From Caballeronia pedi (lineage in GTDB: Bacteria; Pseudomonadota; Gammaproteobacteria; Burkholderiales; Burkholderiaceae), in NCBI RefSeq assembly GCF_001544915.2, contig NZ_FCOE02000010.1, positions 1 through 64,000 on the forward strand: a stretch of DNA of 64,000 nucleotides, given 5' to 3'. Both the position numbers and the translations under genes were made by a program. The notes under the pieces are model-generated. The model made no database searches. It saw only the letters and a list, made by a program, of their open reading frames with translations, and had not been told where the DNA came from. This document shows positions 8,319-15,976 of this stretch, in pieces (positions within the stretch are counted from its first letter, which is position 1; every line of letters starts with the position of its first letter).

Positions 8319-8741
8319 ATGGCCATGAGCCCATTCGCCGGAGATGAAGACGACGGCATGATGAGCGAAATCAACATGACGCCGCTCGTCGACGTCATGC
8401 TGGTTCTCCTGATCATCTTCCTCGTCACGATTCCGGCCATGCATCACGCGGTGAAGATCGACCTGCCGCACGCAAGCAGCCAGCCGCAGGACGAGAAGCC
8501 CGCGCACGTGAACATCGCCATCAAGGCCGACGGCACGACGCTGTGGGACGATCAGCCGGTCGACGAAGCGACGCTCAACGCGCGCATCACGCAGGCCGCG
8601 CAGCAGACGCCGCAACCGGAGATTCACCTGCGCGCGGATCGTCAGGTGGCGTACGAGAAAGTCGCCGATCTGATGTCGGCGGCGCAATCGGGCGGGCTGA
8701 CGAAGATCGGTTTCGTCACCGAGCCGAAAAGCGGCAAGTAA
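8319..8741 (+). CDS. exbD: Biopolymer transport protein ExbD
   Basis: A 140-residue ExbD/TolR-family protein, partner of ExbB. One N-terminal membrane helix (VDVMLVLLIIFLVTIPAM) contains the Asp that is essential for proton use in the family (NMTPLVDVMLVLL), and a periplasmic domain follows. The start at 8319 has a GGGAGG Shine-Dalgarno. The gene ends the tonB-exbBD operon, with two hairpins behind it. Confidence 0.95.
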   Translation: MAMSPFAGDEDDGMMSEINMTPLVDVMLVLLIIFLVTIPAMHHAVKIDLPHASSQPQDEKPAHVNIAIKADGTTLWDDQPVDEATLNARITQAAQQTPQPEIHLRADRQVAYEKVADLMSAAQSGGLTKIGFVTEPKSGK

Positions 8742-8750
8742 CGCGGTAAC

Positions 8751-8810
8751 GCGCCCTTTTGCGGGCGCACAAAGTAAAAGGCCTTCATCGTCGGATGAAG
8801 GCCTTTTTTT
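8751..8810. terminator. Tandem hairpins ending the tonB-exbB-exbD operon, bidirectional
   Basis: A 6-bp stem (GCGCCC / GGGCGC, 8751-8768) is followed by a perfect 14-bp stem (8776-8789 with 8794-8807, loop GTCG) with a run of seven T at 8804-8810. The A-rich left flank means it can also stop the minus-strand small gene at 8841-8960. Confidence 0.92.
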
Positions 8811-8840
8811 GTGCGCGCTCGGCGCATTCGGGTGAGGCGG

Positions 8841-8960
8841 TCACTTTGGGTTCGTATAGCCAGAACCAGAAGTTCCGTCACATGCAGCAGCCGTGGTCGA
8901 CACGGACAGTGCAATCAACCCTATCAGGCTAACTATCAGAGCAGCCGTCAGATTTCGCAT
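8841..8960 (-). CDS. Candidate 39-residue exported peptide
   Basis: A short minus-strand ORF begins with a textbook signal peptide (MRNLTAALIVSLIGLIALSV, then STTAAACDG) and ends after a mature part of only about 13-15 residues with one Cys (CDGTSGSGYTNPK). The Shine-Dalgarno AAGGAGC is 4-10 bases before the ATG, which strongly favours translation. The AAAC context could be a signal peptidase I site or a weak lipobox; the Cys is preceded by AAA, not a standard L-A/G-G/A lipobox. It shares a bidirectional terminator with exbD. No family is recognised. Confidence 0.55.
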   Translation of the reverse strand: MRNLTAALIVSLIGLIALSVSTTAAACDGTSGSGYTNPK

Positions 8961-9089
8961 AGGAGCTCCTTAGCGAAAGAGACTTCAATATACCGCCGCG
9001 ATTTTCGGCGTTCAAGGCTCACCCGATTGAATCTGTCCATCGCAAACGCGCGCTTCAATGTCATAAACCAATGACAAACGCCGGTGCGG

Positions 9090-10052
9090 TCAAACTGTTT
9101 CGCGTTCCGGGCTTTCCTGAACAGGACATTCTCCTGGGAAGCGCTGGCCGCTGCCGATCGACTCGACGAGAAAATCGACGAATGCGCGCACTGCGGGAAT
9201 CATGCCCTGCCGCGACAGGAAGACCGCATAGAGTTGCGGCGATGGAAAGGTCCAGCCCGGCATCACGGGCGATAGCTGTCCGGTTCGCAGCGGCGCGCCG
9301 TACATCATCTCGGGCAGCGCCGCGATGCCGACGCCGCGCATGACGGCCTCGCGGATCATCGACAGATCCGCCGTGACGAGCCTCGGCTCGTGCTCGAACT
9401 CGTGACGCGTACCATCCGGCGCAATCAGCCGATAGACGTGGCGGCCATCGGCGGAAGGCGTGTCGAGCGTGTCGTACTGGGCGAGTTCGGCGGGCGTCAT
9501 CGGCGGCGCGTTCGACTTCAGCAGCGATGGCGCCGCGACGAGCATCTGCTCCGTGCGCCACAGCGGACGCGCGACCACGTTCGAGCTCGCGGGCGGCTCC
9601 GAGCGCACGCGCAGCGCGACATCGATCGCATCTTCGAACAGATCGACGACGCGATTCGTCACGCGCAGCACGACGCGCACTTCCGGAAAGCGATGCATGA
9701 AGTCCGGCATCACCGCCGACAGAAACGTCTGCGCGATGGTCACCGGCACGCTCACGCGCACGGTTCCGCGCGGCGAATCGCGCAGGCTCTGCACGACGTT
9801 CACGGCGGCCTGCGCTTCGGCGAGCATCGCCTGGCAATGCTGGTAGAAAAGCTGGCCGGCCTCGGTCAGCGCGAGCTTGCGCGTCGAGCGTTGCAACAGC
9901 CGTACGCCGAGCGACGCCTCGAGCTCCGACACGCGCCTCGACAGCCGCGACTTCGAGATGCCGAGCACGCGTTCAGCCGCCGAAAATCCGCCGCGCTCGA
10001 CGACGTGCGAGAAATACATCAGATCGTTCAGGTCATGCGAGTCGGCTTTCAT
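9090..10052 (-). CDS. LysR-family transcriptional regulator
   Basis: A 320-residue LysR-type regulator. The winged helix-turn-helix is at residues 8-67 (FSHVVERGGFSAAERVLGIS, then KSRLSRRVSELEASLGVRLL). The periplasmic-binding-like effector domain follows (about 95-300). Such regulators usually bind a small molecule and act on the divergent gene, here the pirin at 10220, and on themselves. LysR next to pirin is a common arrangement in proteobacteria. The effector is unknown. Confidence 0.93.
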   Translation of the reverse strand: MKADSHDLNDLMYFSHVVERGGFSAAERVLGISKSRLSRRVSELEASLGVRLLQRSTRKLALTEAGQLFYQHCQAMLAEAQAAVNVVQSLRDSPRGTVRVSVPVTIAQTFLSAVMPDFMHRFPEVRVVLRVTNRVVDLFEDAIDVALRVRSEPPASSNVVARPLWRTEQMLVAAPSLLKSNAPPMTPAELAQYDTLDTPSADGRHVYRLIAPDGTRHEFEHEPRLVTADLSMIREAVMRGVGIAALPEMMYGAPLRTGQLSPVMPGWTFPSPQLYAVFLSRQGMIPAVRAFVDFLVESIGSGQRFPGECPVQESPERETV

Positions 10053-10131
10053 GGTCGCTCGGTAGGACTCGGGATTCGGGTTCGCGCGGTTCGTTATCCC
10101 CAGCGGGACAATCCATTGCGCCAGGGCGTCT

Positions 10132-10158
10132 TTTACAGCGAAATGCGGCCCATATAAT
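10132..10158 (+). promoter_or_regulatory. Predicted sigma-70 promoter of the pirin gene
   Basis: TTTACA at 10132-10137 and a perfect TATAAT at 10153-10158, 15 bp apart (slightly short), lie about 60 bp before the pirin start in the LysR/pirin divergent gap. Confidence 0.5.
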
Positions 10159-10219
10159 AGCGCTGTGTTCCAGATTTATCGCTATTCCCTTATTTTCGTA
10201 TCAGTGACGCGAGGCAATC

Positions 10220-11092
10220 ATGTCCACCAGCCGCAGCATCGAACGCATCATTCCGGCGACCCGCACTGTCGAAGGCGGCGGGTTCGTCGTGCATCGCCCG
10301 TTTCCGACTCGTCTTTTGATGGATTTCGATCCCTTCCTTCTGCTCGATGAGATGGGCCCCGCCGACTACGCGCCCGGCGAGGCGAAAGGCGCGCCCGATC
10401 ATCCGCATCGCGGCTTCGAAACCGTCACGTACATGCTCGAAGGCGAGTTCGGCCATAAGGACTCGGCGGGCCACTCCGGCACGTTGCGCCCCGGCGATGT
10501 GCAATGGATGACAGCTGGCGCGGGCGTCGTGCACAGCGAGATGCCGGCGGAGGAATTCACGCGCAACGGCGGCCGCGTGCACGGTCTGCAACTGTGGGTG
10601 AACCTGCCGCAGCGCGACAAGATGATCGCGCCGCATTATCAGGAAATCCCGTCTGCGCAGATTCCCGTCGCGACGAGCGAGGACGGCAAGGTCCGCGTGA
10701 AGGTCATCGCAGGCGAGGCGCTCGGCGTGAAGGCCGCGATCGAGACGCGCACGCCGATTCTCTATCAGCACTTTTCGTTGCAACCGGGCGCGAAGATCGA
10801 ACTGGCCGTGCCGCGCGATTACCGCGTGTTCGCGTATCCGCTCTCGGGCACCGCGCTGTACGGTCCGCAAAGCCAGCCGGTGCGCGCGCAGCAGATGGTG
10901 ATCTTCCGCGACGACAGCGATACGATCGCGCTCGCCGCCGGCGACGAGCCCGTCGAGCTTCTGCTGATCGGCGGCGTGCCGCTGAAGGAGCCGGTCGTGC
11001 GTTACGGTCCGTTCGTGATGAACACCGAGGACGAGATCCGTCAGGCGGTCGTCGACTATCAGGCGGGCCGCATGGGCGCGATCGCGCACTGA
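10220..11092 (+). CDS. Pirin family protein (bicupin)
   Basis: A 290-residue pirin, a two-domain cupin. The N-terminal cupin carries the metal-binding pattern DHPHRGFETVTYMLEGEF with later VHSEMP, giving the His/Glu set typical of pirins. The C-terminal cupin-like part is at about 175-280. Some bacterial pirins have quercetin dioxygenase activity or interact with pyruvate dehydrogenase, but the role here cannot be assigned. It is divergent from a LysR regulator, which probably controls it. Confidence 0.92.
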   Translation: MSTSRSIERIIPATRTVEGGGFVVHRPFPTRLLMDFDPFLLLDEMGPADYAPGEAKGAPDHPHRGFETVTYMLEGEFGHKDSAGHSGTLRPGDVQWMTAGAGVVHSEMPAEEFTRNGGRVHGLQLWVNLPQRDKMIAPHYQEIPSAQIPVATSEDGKVRVKVIAGEALGVKAAIETRTPILYQHFSLQPGAKIELAVPRDYRVFAYPLSGTALYGPQSQPVRAQQMVIFRDDSDTIALAAGDEPVELLLIGGVPLKEPVVRYGPFVMNTEDEIRQAVVDYQAGRMGAIAH

Positions 11093-11224
11093 GCGCTCTC
11101 GCCCACGCGCCGAAGCGGAATCAGCGAAACGGTGCGGCATGAACGGACGCATTGCGTCACAATGACCGTTCTTGCTGCACCGTTTTCGTCATTCCTGCAA
11201 TCCAAACAGAAACAGGAGCAACGC

Positions 11225-11623
11225 ATGGCCGGACCTTCCGTGACCGCCACGATCGGCGACATCGACTTTCAAGTCCGTCTCGGCGACGGCACGCATTCGT
11301 GGCTCGCCGACGAACCGGCGAGCCTCGGTGGCGGCGACACCGGACCGGAACCCGCGTCGCTGCTGCTCGCGAGCCTCGGCGCGTGCACGTCCATCACGCT
11401 GAAGATGTACGCCAAGCGCAAGGAATGGCCGCTGGAATCGGTGCACGTCGAGCTGTCGATGAAGAGTGTCGCGCAAGGCACGAACATCGAGCGCCGCATC
11501 GCGCTCACGGGCGCGCTCTCCGACGAACAGCGGGAACGCCTTTTGCAAATTGCCAATGCGTGCCCGATGCACAAGGTCCTGTCCGGCGCGATTCACATCG
11601 AGTCCGGGCTCACGCCGCAGTGA
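11225..11623 (+). CDS. OsmC/YhfA-family peroxiredoxin-like protein
   Basis: A 132-residue OsmC-family protein. The two family cysteines are Cys54 (LGACTSITLK) and Cys113 (ANACPMHKVLSG), which in characterised OsmC/Ohr proteins reduce organic peroxides using a thiol partner. Length is normal. An upstream in-frame extension exists, but the ATG at 11225 follows a good GGAGCAACGC Shine-Dalgarno. The next gene follows after 39 bp on the same strand. Confidence 0.9.
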   Translation: MAGPSVTATIGDIDFQVRLGDGTHSWLADEPASLGGGDTGPEPASLLLASLGACTSITLKMYAKRKEWPLESVHVELSMKSVAQGTNIERRIALTGALSDEQRERLLQIANACPMHKVLSGAIHIESGLTPQ

Positions 11624-11662
11624 TGCATTGCGGGCACCACGAACGTCCAAGGAAACGTCGTC

Positions 11663-12151
11663 TTGAATTTCGAACACCTGATCCAGATCAACGATCCGCT
11701 TAACCCGCTCGTCGAGTCGCTCACGCGCGAGCAGCTCTGGGAGGGGCTCGTCCTGCGCGCCGAGCAGCCGCAATTGTTCGTGCTCGGGCTGGATAGCTGC
11801 GACATCCTTTCGCGCGATGGCGAAACGATGGAGCGTGAACTGCATTACGGCCAGGCAACCGTGCGCGATCGCGTGACGCTCTCTCCCGGCGCGAGCGTGC
11901 GCTACGACATCCTGCCAACCGCCGAGTACGTCGGCGGCTCGCTCACAATGGCGATCGAGCAGCCCGACGAGCATCAGCTCTTCCTGCGCTTCACCTACAG
12001 CACAACGCTGCCGGAGAACGATCACCCGACCCCCGACGAACGTCAGACGCAGGAGATCGTGAAGTCGGCGTATCGCGAATCGGATATCGATACCGTGCGG
12101 CTGATTCGCCAGTTCGTGCACGGTCGCAAGGACGAAAGTCCGCTGCATTGA
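11663..12151 (+). CDS. AtaL-like (DUF1857) SRPBCC-fold protein
   Basis: A 162-residue protein resembling the DUF1857/AtaL-like branch of the START/SRPBCC superfamily: an N-terminal strand (FEHLIQINDPLNPLVESLTR), a helix-rich binding motif (REQLWEGLVLRAEQPQLFV) and a long C-terminal helix. Such folds bind hydrophobic ligands, but no function is established. The start is TTG at 11663, preceded by a CCAAGGAAA-like site; no ATG is available nearby. It probably shares a transcript with the OsmC gene. Confidence 0.75.
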   Translation: MNFEHLIQINDPLNPLVESLTREQLWEGLVLRAEQPQLFVLGLDSCDILSRDGETMERELHYGQATVRDRVTLSPGASVRYDILPTAEYVGGSLTMAIEQPDEHQLFLRFTYSTTLPENDHPTPDERQTQEIVKSAYRESDIDTVRLIRQFVHGRKDESPLH

Positions 12152-12234
12152 ACGTTTCGACGACGCGGCAGCGAATGTTTCGCCGCCGCATCGAGTCTGG
12201 CTATCAAAAGTTGCGTTCCGATCGGAAAGTCTAG

Positions 12235-12264
12235 TTGCAAATAGGAATGGTTATCATTTACTAT
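12235..12264 (+). promoter_or_regulatory. hemP promoter with embedded Fur box
   Basis: TTGCAA (12235-12240) and TACTAT (12259-12264) are 18 bp apart. A Fur-like site (12243-12261, about 12 of 19 matches, core AATGGTTATCATT) fills the spacer, a position that would block RNA polymerase when Fur is iron-loaded. Confidence 0.65.
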
Positions 12265-12298
12265 AGACCCATCGAATCAACGAACGCACACTTCCGAC

Positions 12299-12547
12299 AT
12301 GACCGACACGCTGCGATCCTCCACGCTCAGGCTGCGCCGCCCGGCTGTCCGCGACGCCGCGATCACCCGCCCGAAGGCGACCACCGTTACCACGGTGCAC
12401 GTCGAGCACGCAGCGGAAAGCAACGGCGAGCGCTCGCTCAAGAGCGACGCGCTGCTGCAGGGACGCAGCCACGTGAGCATCGTGCATAACGGGGAGACCT
12501 ATCAGTTGCGCGCAACGCGTCTGGGCAAGCTGATCCTGACGAAGTAA
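12299..12547 (+). CDS. hemP: Hemin uptake protein HemP
   Basis: An 82-residue protein with a variable, basic N-terminus and the conserved HemP domain at residues ~42-82 (SDALLQGRSHVSIVHNGETY, then QLRATRLGKLILTK). HemP proteins are linked to heme uptake; in Burkholderia and relatives HemP has been reported as an activator of heme uptake genes, though here no heme receptor or transporter is adjacent. The Fur-boxed promoter fits induction on iron starvation. A structured RNA region follows immediately. Confidence 0.9.
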   Translation: MTDTLRSSTLRLRRPAVRDAAITRPKATTVTTVHVEHAAESNGERSLKSDALLQGRSHVSIVHNGETYQLRATRLGKLILTK

Positions 12548-12706
12548 CGCGCGAGAAAGAACACGCAGTACGTACCGGGTATTGTGGGGACCACCTCGCC
12601 AAGAGGTGTTTGGCCTTAGCCAGCGAGGACGACTTGCACGCGAGAATTTAGACCCCTTCGTGCAAACACCAGCCAGTCGTCGATAGCAAGCGAAGCCGCT
12701 TTTTTT
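12548..12706 (+). ncRNA. Candidate iron-responsive small RNA downstream of hemP (BrrF-like)
   Basis: The 160 bp behind hemP lack an ORF but are full of base-paired structure. There is a 6-bp stem CACCTC/GAGGTG (12592-12608) and a small stem TGGC/GCCA (12611-12622). A two-part stem pairs GACGAC (12628-12633) with GTCGTC (12676-12681) and TTGCACG (12634-12640) with CGTGCAA (12659-12665), leaving a loop with the unpaired C-rich tract GACCCCTTCG. A short AAGCG/CGCTT hairpin followed by six to seven T ends it. C-rich loops plus a U-tail are hallmarks of Hfq-type sRNAs. I recall a Fur-controlled sRNA, BrrF, next to hemP in B. cenocepacia; homology is inferred from position and layout. It may be processed from hemP mRNA or have its own promoter. 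The 5' end is not defined. Confidence 0.6.
12688..12706 (+). terminator. Terminator of hemP / candidate sRNA
   Basis: A 5-bp stem AAGCG/CGCTT with AAGC loop runs into a T-tract ending at 12706. Confidence 0.7.
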
Positions 12707-12764
12707 GGTTCCTGCGCTTTTGCGATGTGCCCTGACAGACAGGCCACGCATTGATGATCGAGCA

Positions 12765-12802
12765 AACGGCACGCGCTTCTCGGGAAGGCGTGCCGTTTTT
12801 GT
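12765..12802 (-). terminator. Terminator hairpin after the GlcG/HbpS gene
   Basis: A perfect 10-bp stem, AACGGCACGC (12765-12774) with GCGTGCCGTT (12788-12797), lies just beyond the stop of the minus-strand gene at 12817. T-runs flank it on the plus side, so it can also act on plus-strand transcripts. Confidence 0.75.
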
Positions 12803-12816
12803 TTTCCGGCAGACGA

Positions 12817-13230
12817 TCAGACGTTTTCGATACCCAGCGCCGCGATGCCTGCCTTCGCGATCTGCGCGTCCTGATCCGACTTCACACCCGACACGCCCAC
12901 CGCGCCGACGATATCCGTGCCCACGAAGATCGGCACGCCGCCTTCGAGCATGGCGGTCATCGGTGCGCTCAGGAACGCCGTGCGGCCCTGTTTGATGGTG
13001 TCTTCGTAGACCTTGGTTTCGCGGCGTCCGAGCACGGCGGTGCGCGCCTTGCCGGTCGCCATTTCGGCGGTGCTGGCGCCCGCTCCGTCCAGACGATGCA
13101 GATGCAGCAGATGCCCGCCATCGTCGACGATCGCAATCGTCACGTTCCAGTTGTGTTCTCTGGCATGCGCCTCGGCGGCGGCGGCCATGGACTTGACGTC
13201 TTCGTCGGTCAATACGGGTTTGGTTCTCAC
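12817..13230 (-). CDS. GlcG/HbpS-family heme-binding-type protein
   Basis: A 137-residue protein of the GlcG/HbpS (PF03928) family. The typical core is seen: AIVDDGGHLLHLHRLDGA near the N-terminus, a TAVLGRRETKVYED helix, and the glycine-rich C-terminal motif GVPIFVGTDIVGAVGVSGVK. Streptomyces HbpS binds heme and iron and senses redox stress; other members are of unknown role. Start is GTG at 13230 because no ATG precedes the domain in frame. The gene lies 38 bp after ftrD on the same strand, so it looks like the fifth gene of the ferrous iron transport operon. No signal peptide is evident. Confidence 0.85.
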   Translation of the reverse strand: MRTKPVLTDEDVKSMAAAAEAHAREHNWNVTIAIVDDGGHLLHLHRLDGAGASTAEMATGKARTAVLGRRETKVYEDTIKQGRTAFLSAPMTAMLEGGVPIFVGTDIVGAVGVSGVKSDQDAQIAKAGIAALGIENV

Positions 13231-13268
13231 TTCTCGCTCTCGTTGCCGTGCGACACGGCGTGGACGGT

Positions 13269-14672
13269 TTATCGGCTGAAGCCCCAGAACATCAGGTACC
13301 ACGCGCTGTCCGCAACGGCCAGCGCAGCCATAAACCATACCATCGTGAGCACACGCGGAACAAGGGTGGACGCATAGCGGCTCGTCACGCGCCACGCGAG
13401 CCACGCGCTCCATGCGTTCGCGATGAAGAGCAGGCCGAGGCGGAGATCCGTCACCCACCAGAGCGGCACATGCTCGGCGCGCAGCAGCGATACGGTCGTC
13501 GCCGAAAGCCCGAGGAACACGCCGCAGCCCGCGAGCGGAACCAGCGCGAGCGTCAGGTGATGCAGACGCGTCGCTTCGAGCTTGCCGAGCATGCGTGCGC
13601 CCGCCGCGAGCAGCGCGAGCAGCGCGGTGCCATACACGAGCCCCGTCGCGACGATATAGCCGATGACCATCGTGCCGTCGAGCCACGAGAAGACGTCGTT
13701 CTGTTCCGGATAATGCGTGAACAGGAACCACGGCGCGTTGGTGTCGAGCGGCCAGAGAATGTTGTGATCGATCAGCCAGGCCGCGAGATATTGCTTGAGG
13801 TCGACGAACCATGTGCTCACGGTCCAGTGGAACGCGCCGATCGCGATGCCGAGCAGGCCGTACAGAATGAGCGCGGTGTCCCACGGGTTCGCGGCCTTGT
13901 CGCCGAGCTTGACGACTTCATCCGATGGCGAGCGCCACGTGAGCGCGATCGCATCGCGATGGCCGCTGCAGCGGCCGCACATGTGGCAGTCCTGCGCGCC
14001 CTTCATGTTGCGCAGCGGGACGAGCGGCGCGCAGTTGATCGGAATCACGCGATGACCGTGCTCGCCTTCTTTGTACGAGCGCCGCCATGCGTCTTCGCTG
14101 ACCTTGAAGTGAAACGGCGCGAGCCGCGCGAGCAGCGAGAACACGCCGTTCACCGGGCACAGATACTTGCACCACACGCGCTTTTCCCGGCCGTACAGCA
14201 CGCCGATGATCATCGCGCCCACGGTCGAGCCGCCGAGCACGAGCAGCACGGCCTTCGGGTACTGATAGACGCTGACCATCTGGCCGTAGATGGTCGTCAA
14301 TCCGAATGCGACGAACGGCCAGCCTCCCCAGCGCATCCAGCGCGGAATCGCCCAGCCGCGGCCGAACTTGCTAGCGAACTCGGACAGCGCGCCTTCGGGA
14401 CACAGCACGCCGCACCACACGCGTCCGAGCATGACCATCGAGAGCAGCACAAACGGCCACCAGATGCCCCAGAACACGAACTGCGCGGCGAGCGTGAGAT
14501 TGCTCCACAGATGCGCGGAGCCATCGGGCAGCGGCATCACGGCGGGCACGACGATCAGAAACGCGTACACGGCAACCACGACCCACTGAATCATGCGGAT
14601 CGCGCTGCCGTGACGCTGCATCCAGTGGCCGGCTTGCTGAAGCCGGCCCGGTCTAGGCATTACAGAACTCAT
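13269..14672 (-). CDS. ftrD: FtrD-like 4Fe-4S polyferredoxin membrane protein
   Basis: A 467-residue inner-membrane protein of the NapH/NosR/CcoG-like polyferredoxin type, fourth component of FtrABCD ferrous iron transport. It has a signal-anchor-like first helix (IQWVVVAVYAFLIVVPAVMP) and several more spans. Two CxxxCP motifs are visible (WCGVLCPEGA and WCKYLCPVNG). A cytoplasmic CHMCGRC segment lacks the fourth cysteine of a classic ferredoxin motif, although an upstream CAPLVPL cysteine could contribute. FtrD is thought to accept electrons from iron oxidation by the FtrA/FtrB components. The start at 14672 overlaps the ftrC stop as ATGA. Confidence 0.88.
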   Translation of the reverse strand: MSSVMPRPGRLQQAGHWMQRHGSAIRMIQWVVVAVYAFLIVVPAVMPLPDGSAHLWSNLTLAAQFVFWGIWWPFVLLSMVMLGRVWCGVLCPEGALSEFASKFGRGWAIPRWMRWGGWPFVAFGLTTIYGQMVSVYQYPKAVLLVLGGSTVGAMIIGVLYGREKRVWCKYLCPVNGVFSLLARLAPFHFKVSEDAWRRSYKEGEHGHRVIPINCAPLVPLRNMKGAQDCHMCGRCSGHRDAIALTWRSPSDEVVKLGDKAANPWDTALILYGLLGIAIGAFHWTVSTWFVDLKQYLAAWLIDHNILWPLDTNAPWFLFTHYPEQNDVFSWLDGTMVIGYIVATGLVYGTALLALLAAGARMLGKLEATRLHHLTLALVPLAGCGVFLGLSATTVSLLRAEHVPLWWVTDLRLGLLFIANAWSAWLAWRVTSRYASTLVPRVLTMVWFMAALAVADSAWYLMFWGFSR

Positions 14673-15520
14673 GCTGGACGGCTTGCCGCCTTTTGTTTTT
14701 GCGCCATCTGGTTTTTCGAATGGCGCATCAGGAGATAGATGACGACCCAGTACATCGCGTACGCAACCAGGTTCATGCCTGCCGGATGCGCGCGATAGCC
14801 CGTCAGTGTAGCAACGAGCGAGCCGAAGGTACTCGAATCGTCGAGCAGCCAGGACGTATTCCACACCTGATTGACGATCACCGGCAGCACTTCCATGTCG
14901 ATCAGCTTGTCGATGCCCGTTTCGAAGAGACCCGCCGCGAGGAACAGCAGCATGATTTCGGTGACGCGGAAAAACGAGCGCCACGAGAAGATCTTGCCGC
15001 CGAGTTGCAGCACGTAGAAGGTCAGCAGCGCGAGGCCGAAGCCGAGAATGATCGCGACATACTGCGACACGTCCACATGCCCCGATTGGCCGAAGCCCAC
15101 GCCGTAGAGGAACACGGCCGTTTCGCTGCCTTCACGCGCGATCGCCAGCGCGACGAGCAGCGCGATGCCCCACCAGTGCCCGTCCTGCGTGCTCTTTTGC
15201 AGCGAAGATTCCATATCGCGCTTAAGCGTGCGGCCGTGGCGCTTCATCCACAGCACCATCTGCACGATCAGCACGCACGCGACCAGCACCATCGCCGTCT
15301 GGAAGTAGTCCTGCGCGTCGCCCGACAGCACTTCGGTGAAACCGATGAGCGCGGCGCCCAGCGCCACGGCCGCGAGCAAACCGATGACGACGCCAGCCCA
15401 CAAATAAGGCAGGCCGCGGCGCGCCTGATGATCGCCGTTCTTCAGCCACGCGTAGAGAATGCCGACGACGAGCAACGCCTCGACGCTCTCACGCCACACG
15501 ATGAAAAGTACCTGCCCCAT
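14669..15520 (-). CDS. ftrC: FTR1-family iron permease (FtrC)
   Basis: A 283-residue FTR1/EfeU-type iron permease with about seven membrane helices. Both REXXE iron-binding motifs of the family are present: RESVE in helix 1 (FIVWRESVEALLVVG) and REGSE in the fourth helix (LAIAREGSETAVFLYGVGFG). In the bacterial FtrABCD system, ferric iron formed in the periplasm from Fe(II) is passed through this permease. It lies 68 bp after ftrB and overlaps ftrD by 4 nt, indicating translational coupling. Confidence 0.94.
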   Translation of the reverse strand: MGQVLFIVWRESVEALLVVGILYAWLKNGDHQARRGLPYLWAGVVIGLLAAVALGAALIGFTEVLSGDAQDYFQTAMVLVACVLIVQMVLWMKRHGRTLKRDMESSLQKSTQDGHWWGIALLVALAIAREGSETAVFLYGVGFGQSGHVDVSQYVAIILGFGLALLTFYVLQLGGKIFSWRSFFRVTEIMLLFLAAGLFETGIDKLIDMEVLPVIVNQVWNTSWLLDDSSTFGSLVATLTGYRAHPAGMNLVAYAMYWVVIYLLMRHSKNQMAQKQKAASRPA

Positions 15521-15588
15521 TCCAAACCTCCAGCAATTTCCACTTCAGTCGGCTGCGCGAGCGTGATGTCGCTGCGCGGCGCGGTTCG

Positions 15589-15921
15589 TTACTTCGCGAC
15601 GATCACGCCCTGCGCGCTCTGATGAAAGTCGTCGAAAAACTTGTATTCACCCGGGTCCAGCGGCGCGATCACAACGAACGAATCGGCGCCCGGTGCCAGC
15701 ACCTTCTCCTTGCGCAACTGCACGCTTTCGAACTCGGCCGCGCCCTTGCCGATGTTGTGCACTTCGATCTTGATGCGCTGGCCCGCCGGCACTTCGATGC
15801 GCGTCGGGTTGAGCTTGCCGTCGTTCATTTCGAGCTTGAACGTGGGCAGATCCGCGGCGTGTGCGATCCCGGAGGCGAACCCGCACAGCGCGATCGCGAC
15901 CATCTGGCTTGTCAGTTTCAT
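15589..15921 (-). CDS. ftrB: Cupredoxin-domain periplasmic protein FtrB
   Basis: A 110-residue secreted protein with a clear signal peptide cut after AHA (MKLTSQMVAIALCGFASGIA, then HA/ADLPTFKLEM). The mature part is a single cupredoxin-like beta-sandwich (EVPAGQRIKIEVHNIGKGAA and PLDPGEYKFFDDFH). In FtrABCD it works with the P19-like protein in oxidising ferrous iron before permeation. It sits 55 bp behind ftrA in the operon. Confidence 0.9.
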   Translation of the reverse strand: MKLTSQMVAIALCGFASGIAHAADLPTFKLEMNDGKLNPTRIEVPAGQRIKIEVHNIGKGAAEFESVQLRKEKVLAPGADSFVVIAPLDPGEYKFFDDFHQSAQGVIVAK

Positions 15922-15976
15922 GCGTACTTCCTGAGAAAGAACGCGCCCGGTCCGGGATGCCGGGCGCTACGGACGA

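Noticed and set aside
13269..14984. A longer 571-residue reading of ftrD starting at 14984
   Set aside because: The extra N-terminus is antisense-like and overlaps ftrC; the start at 14672 overlaps the ftrC stop as ATGA and begins before the first membrane helix.
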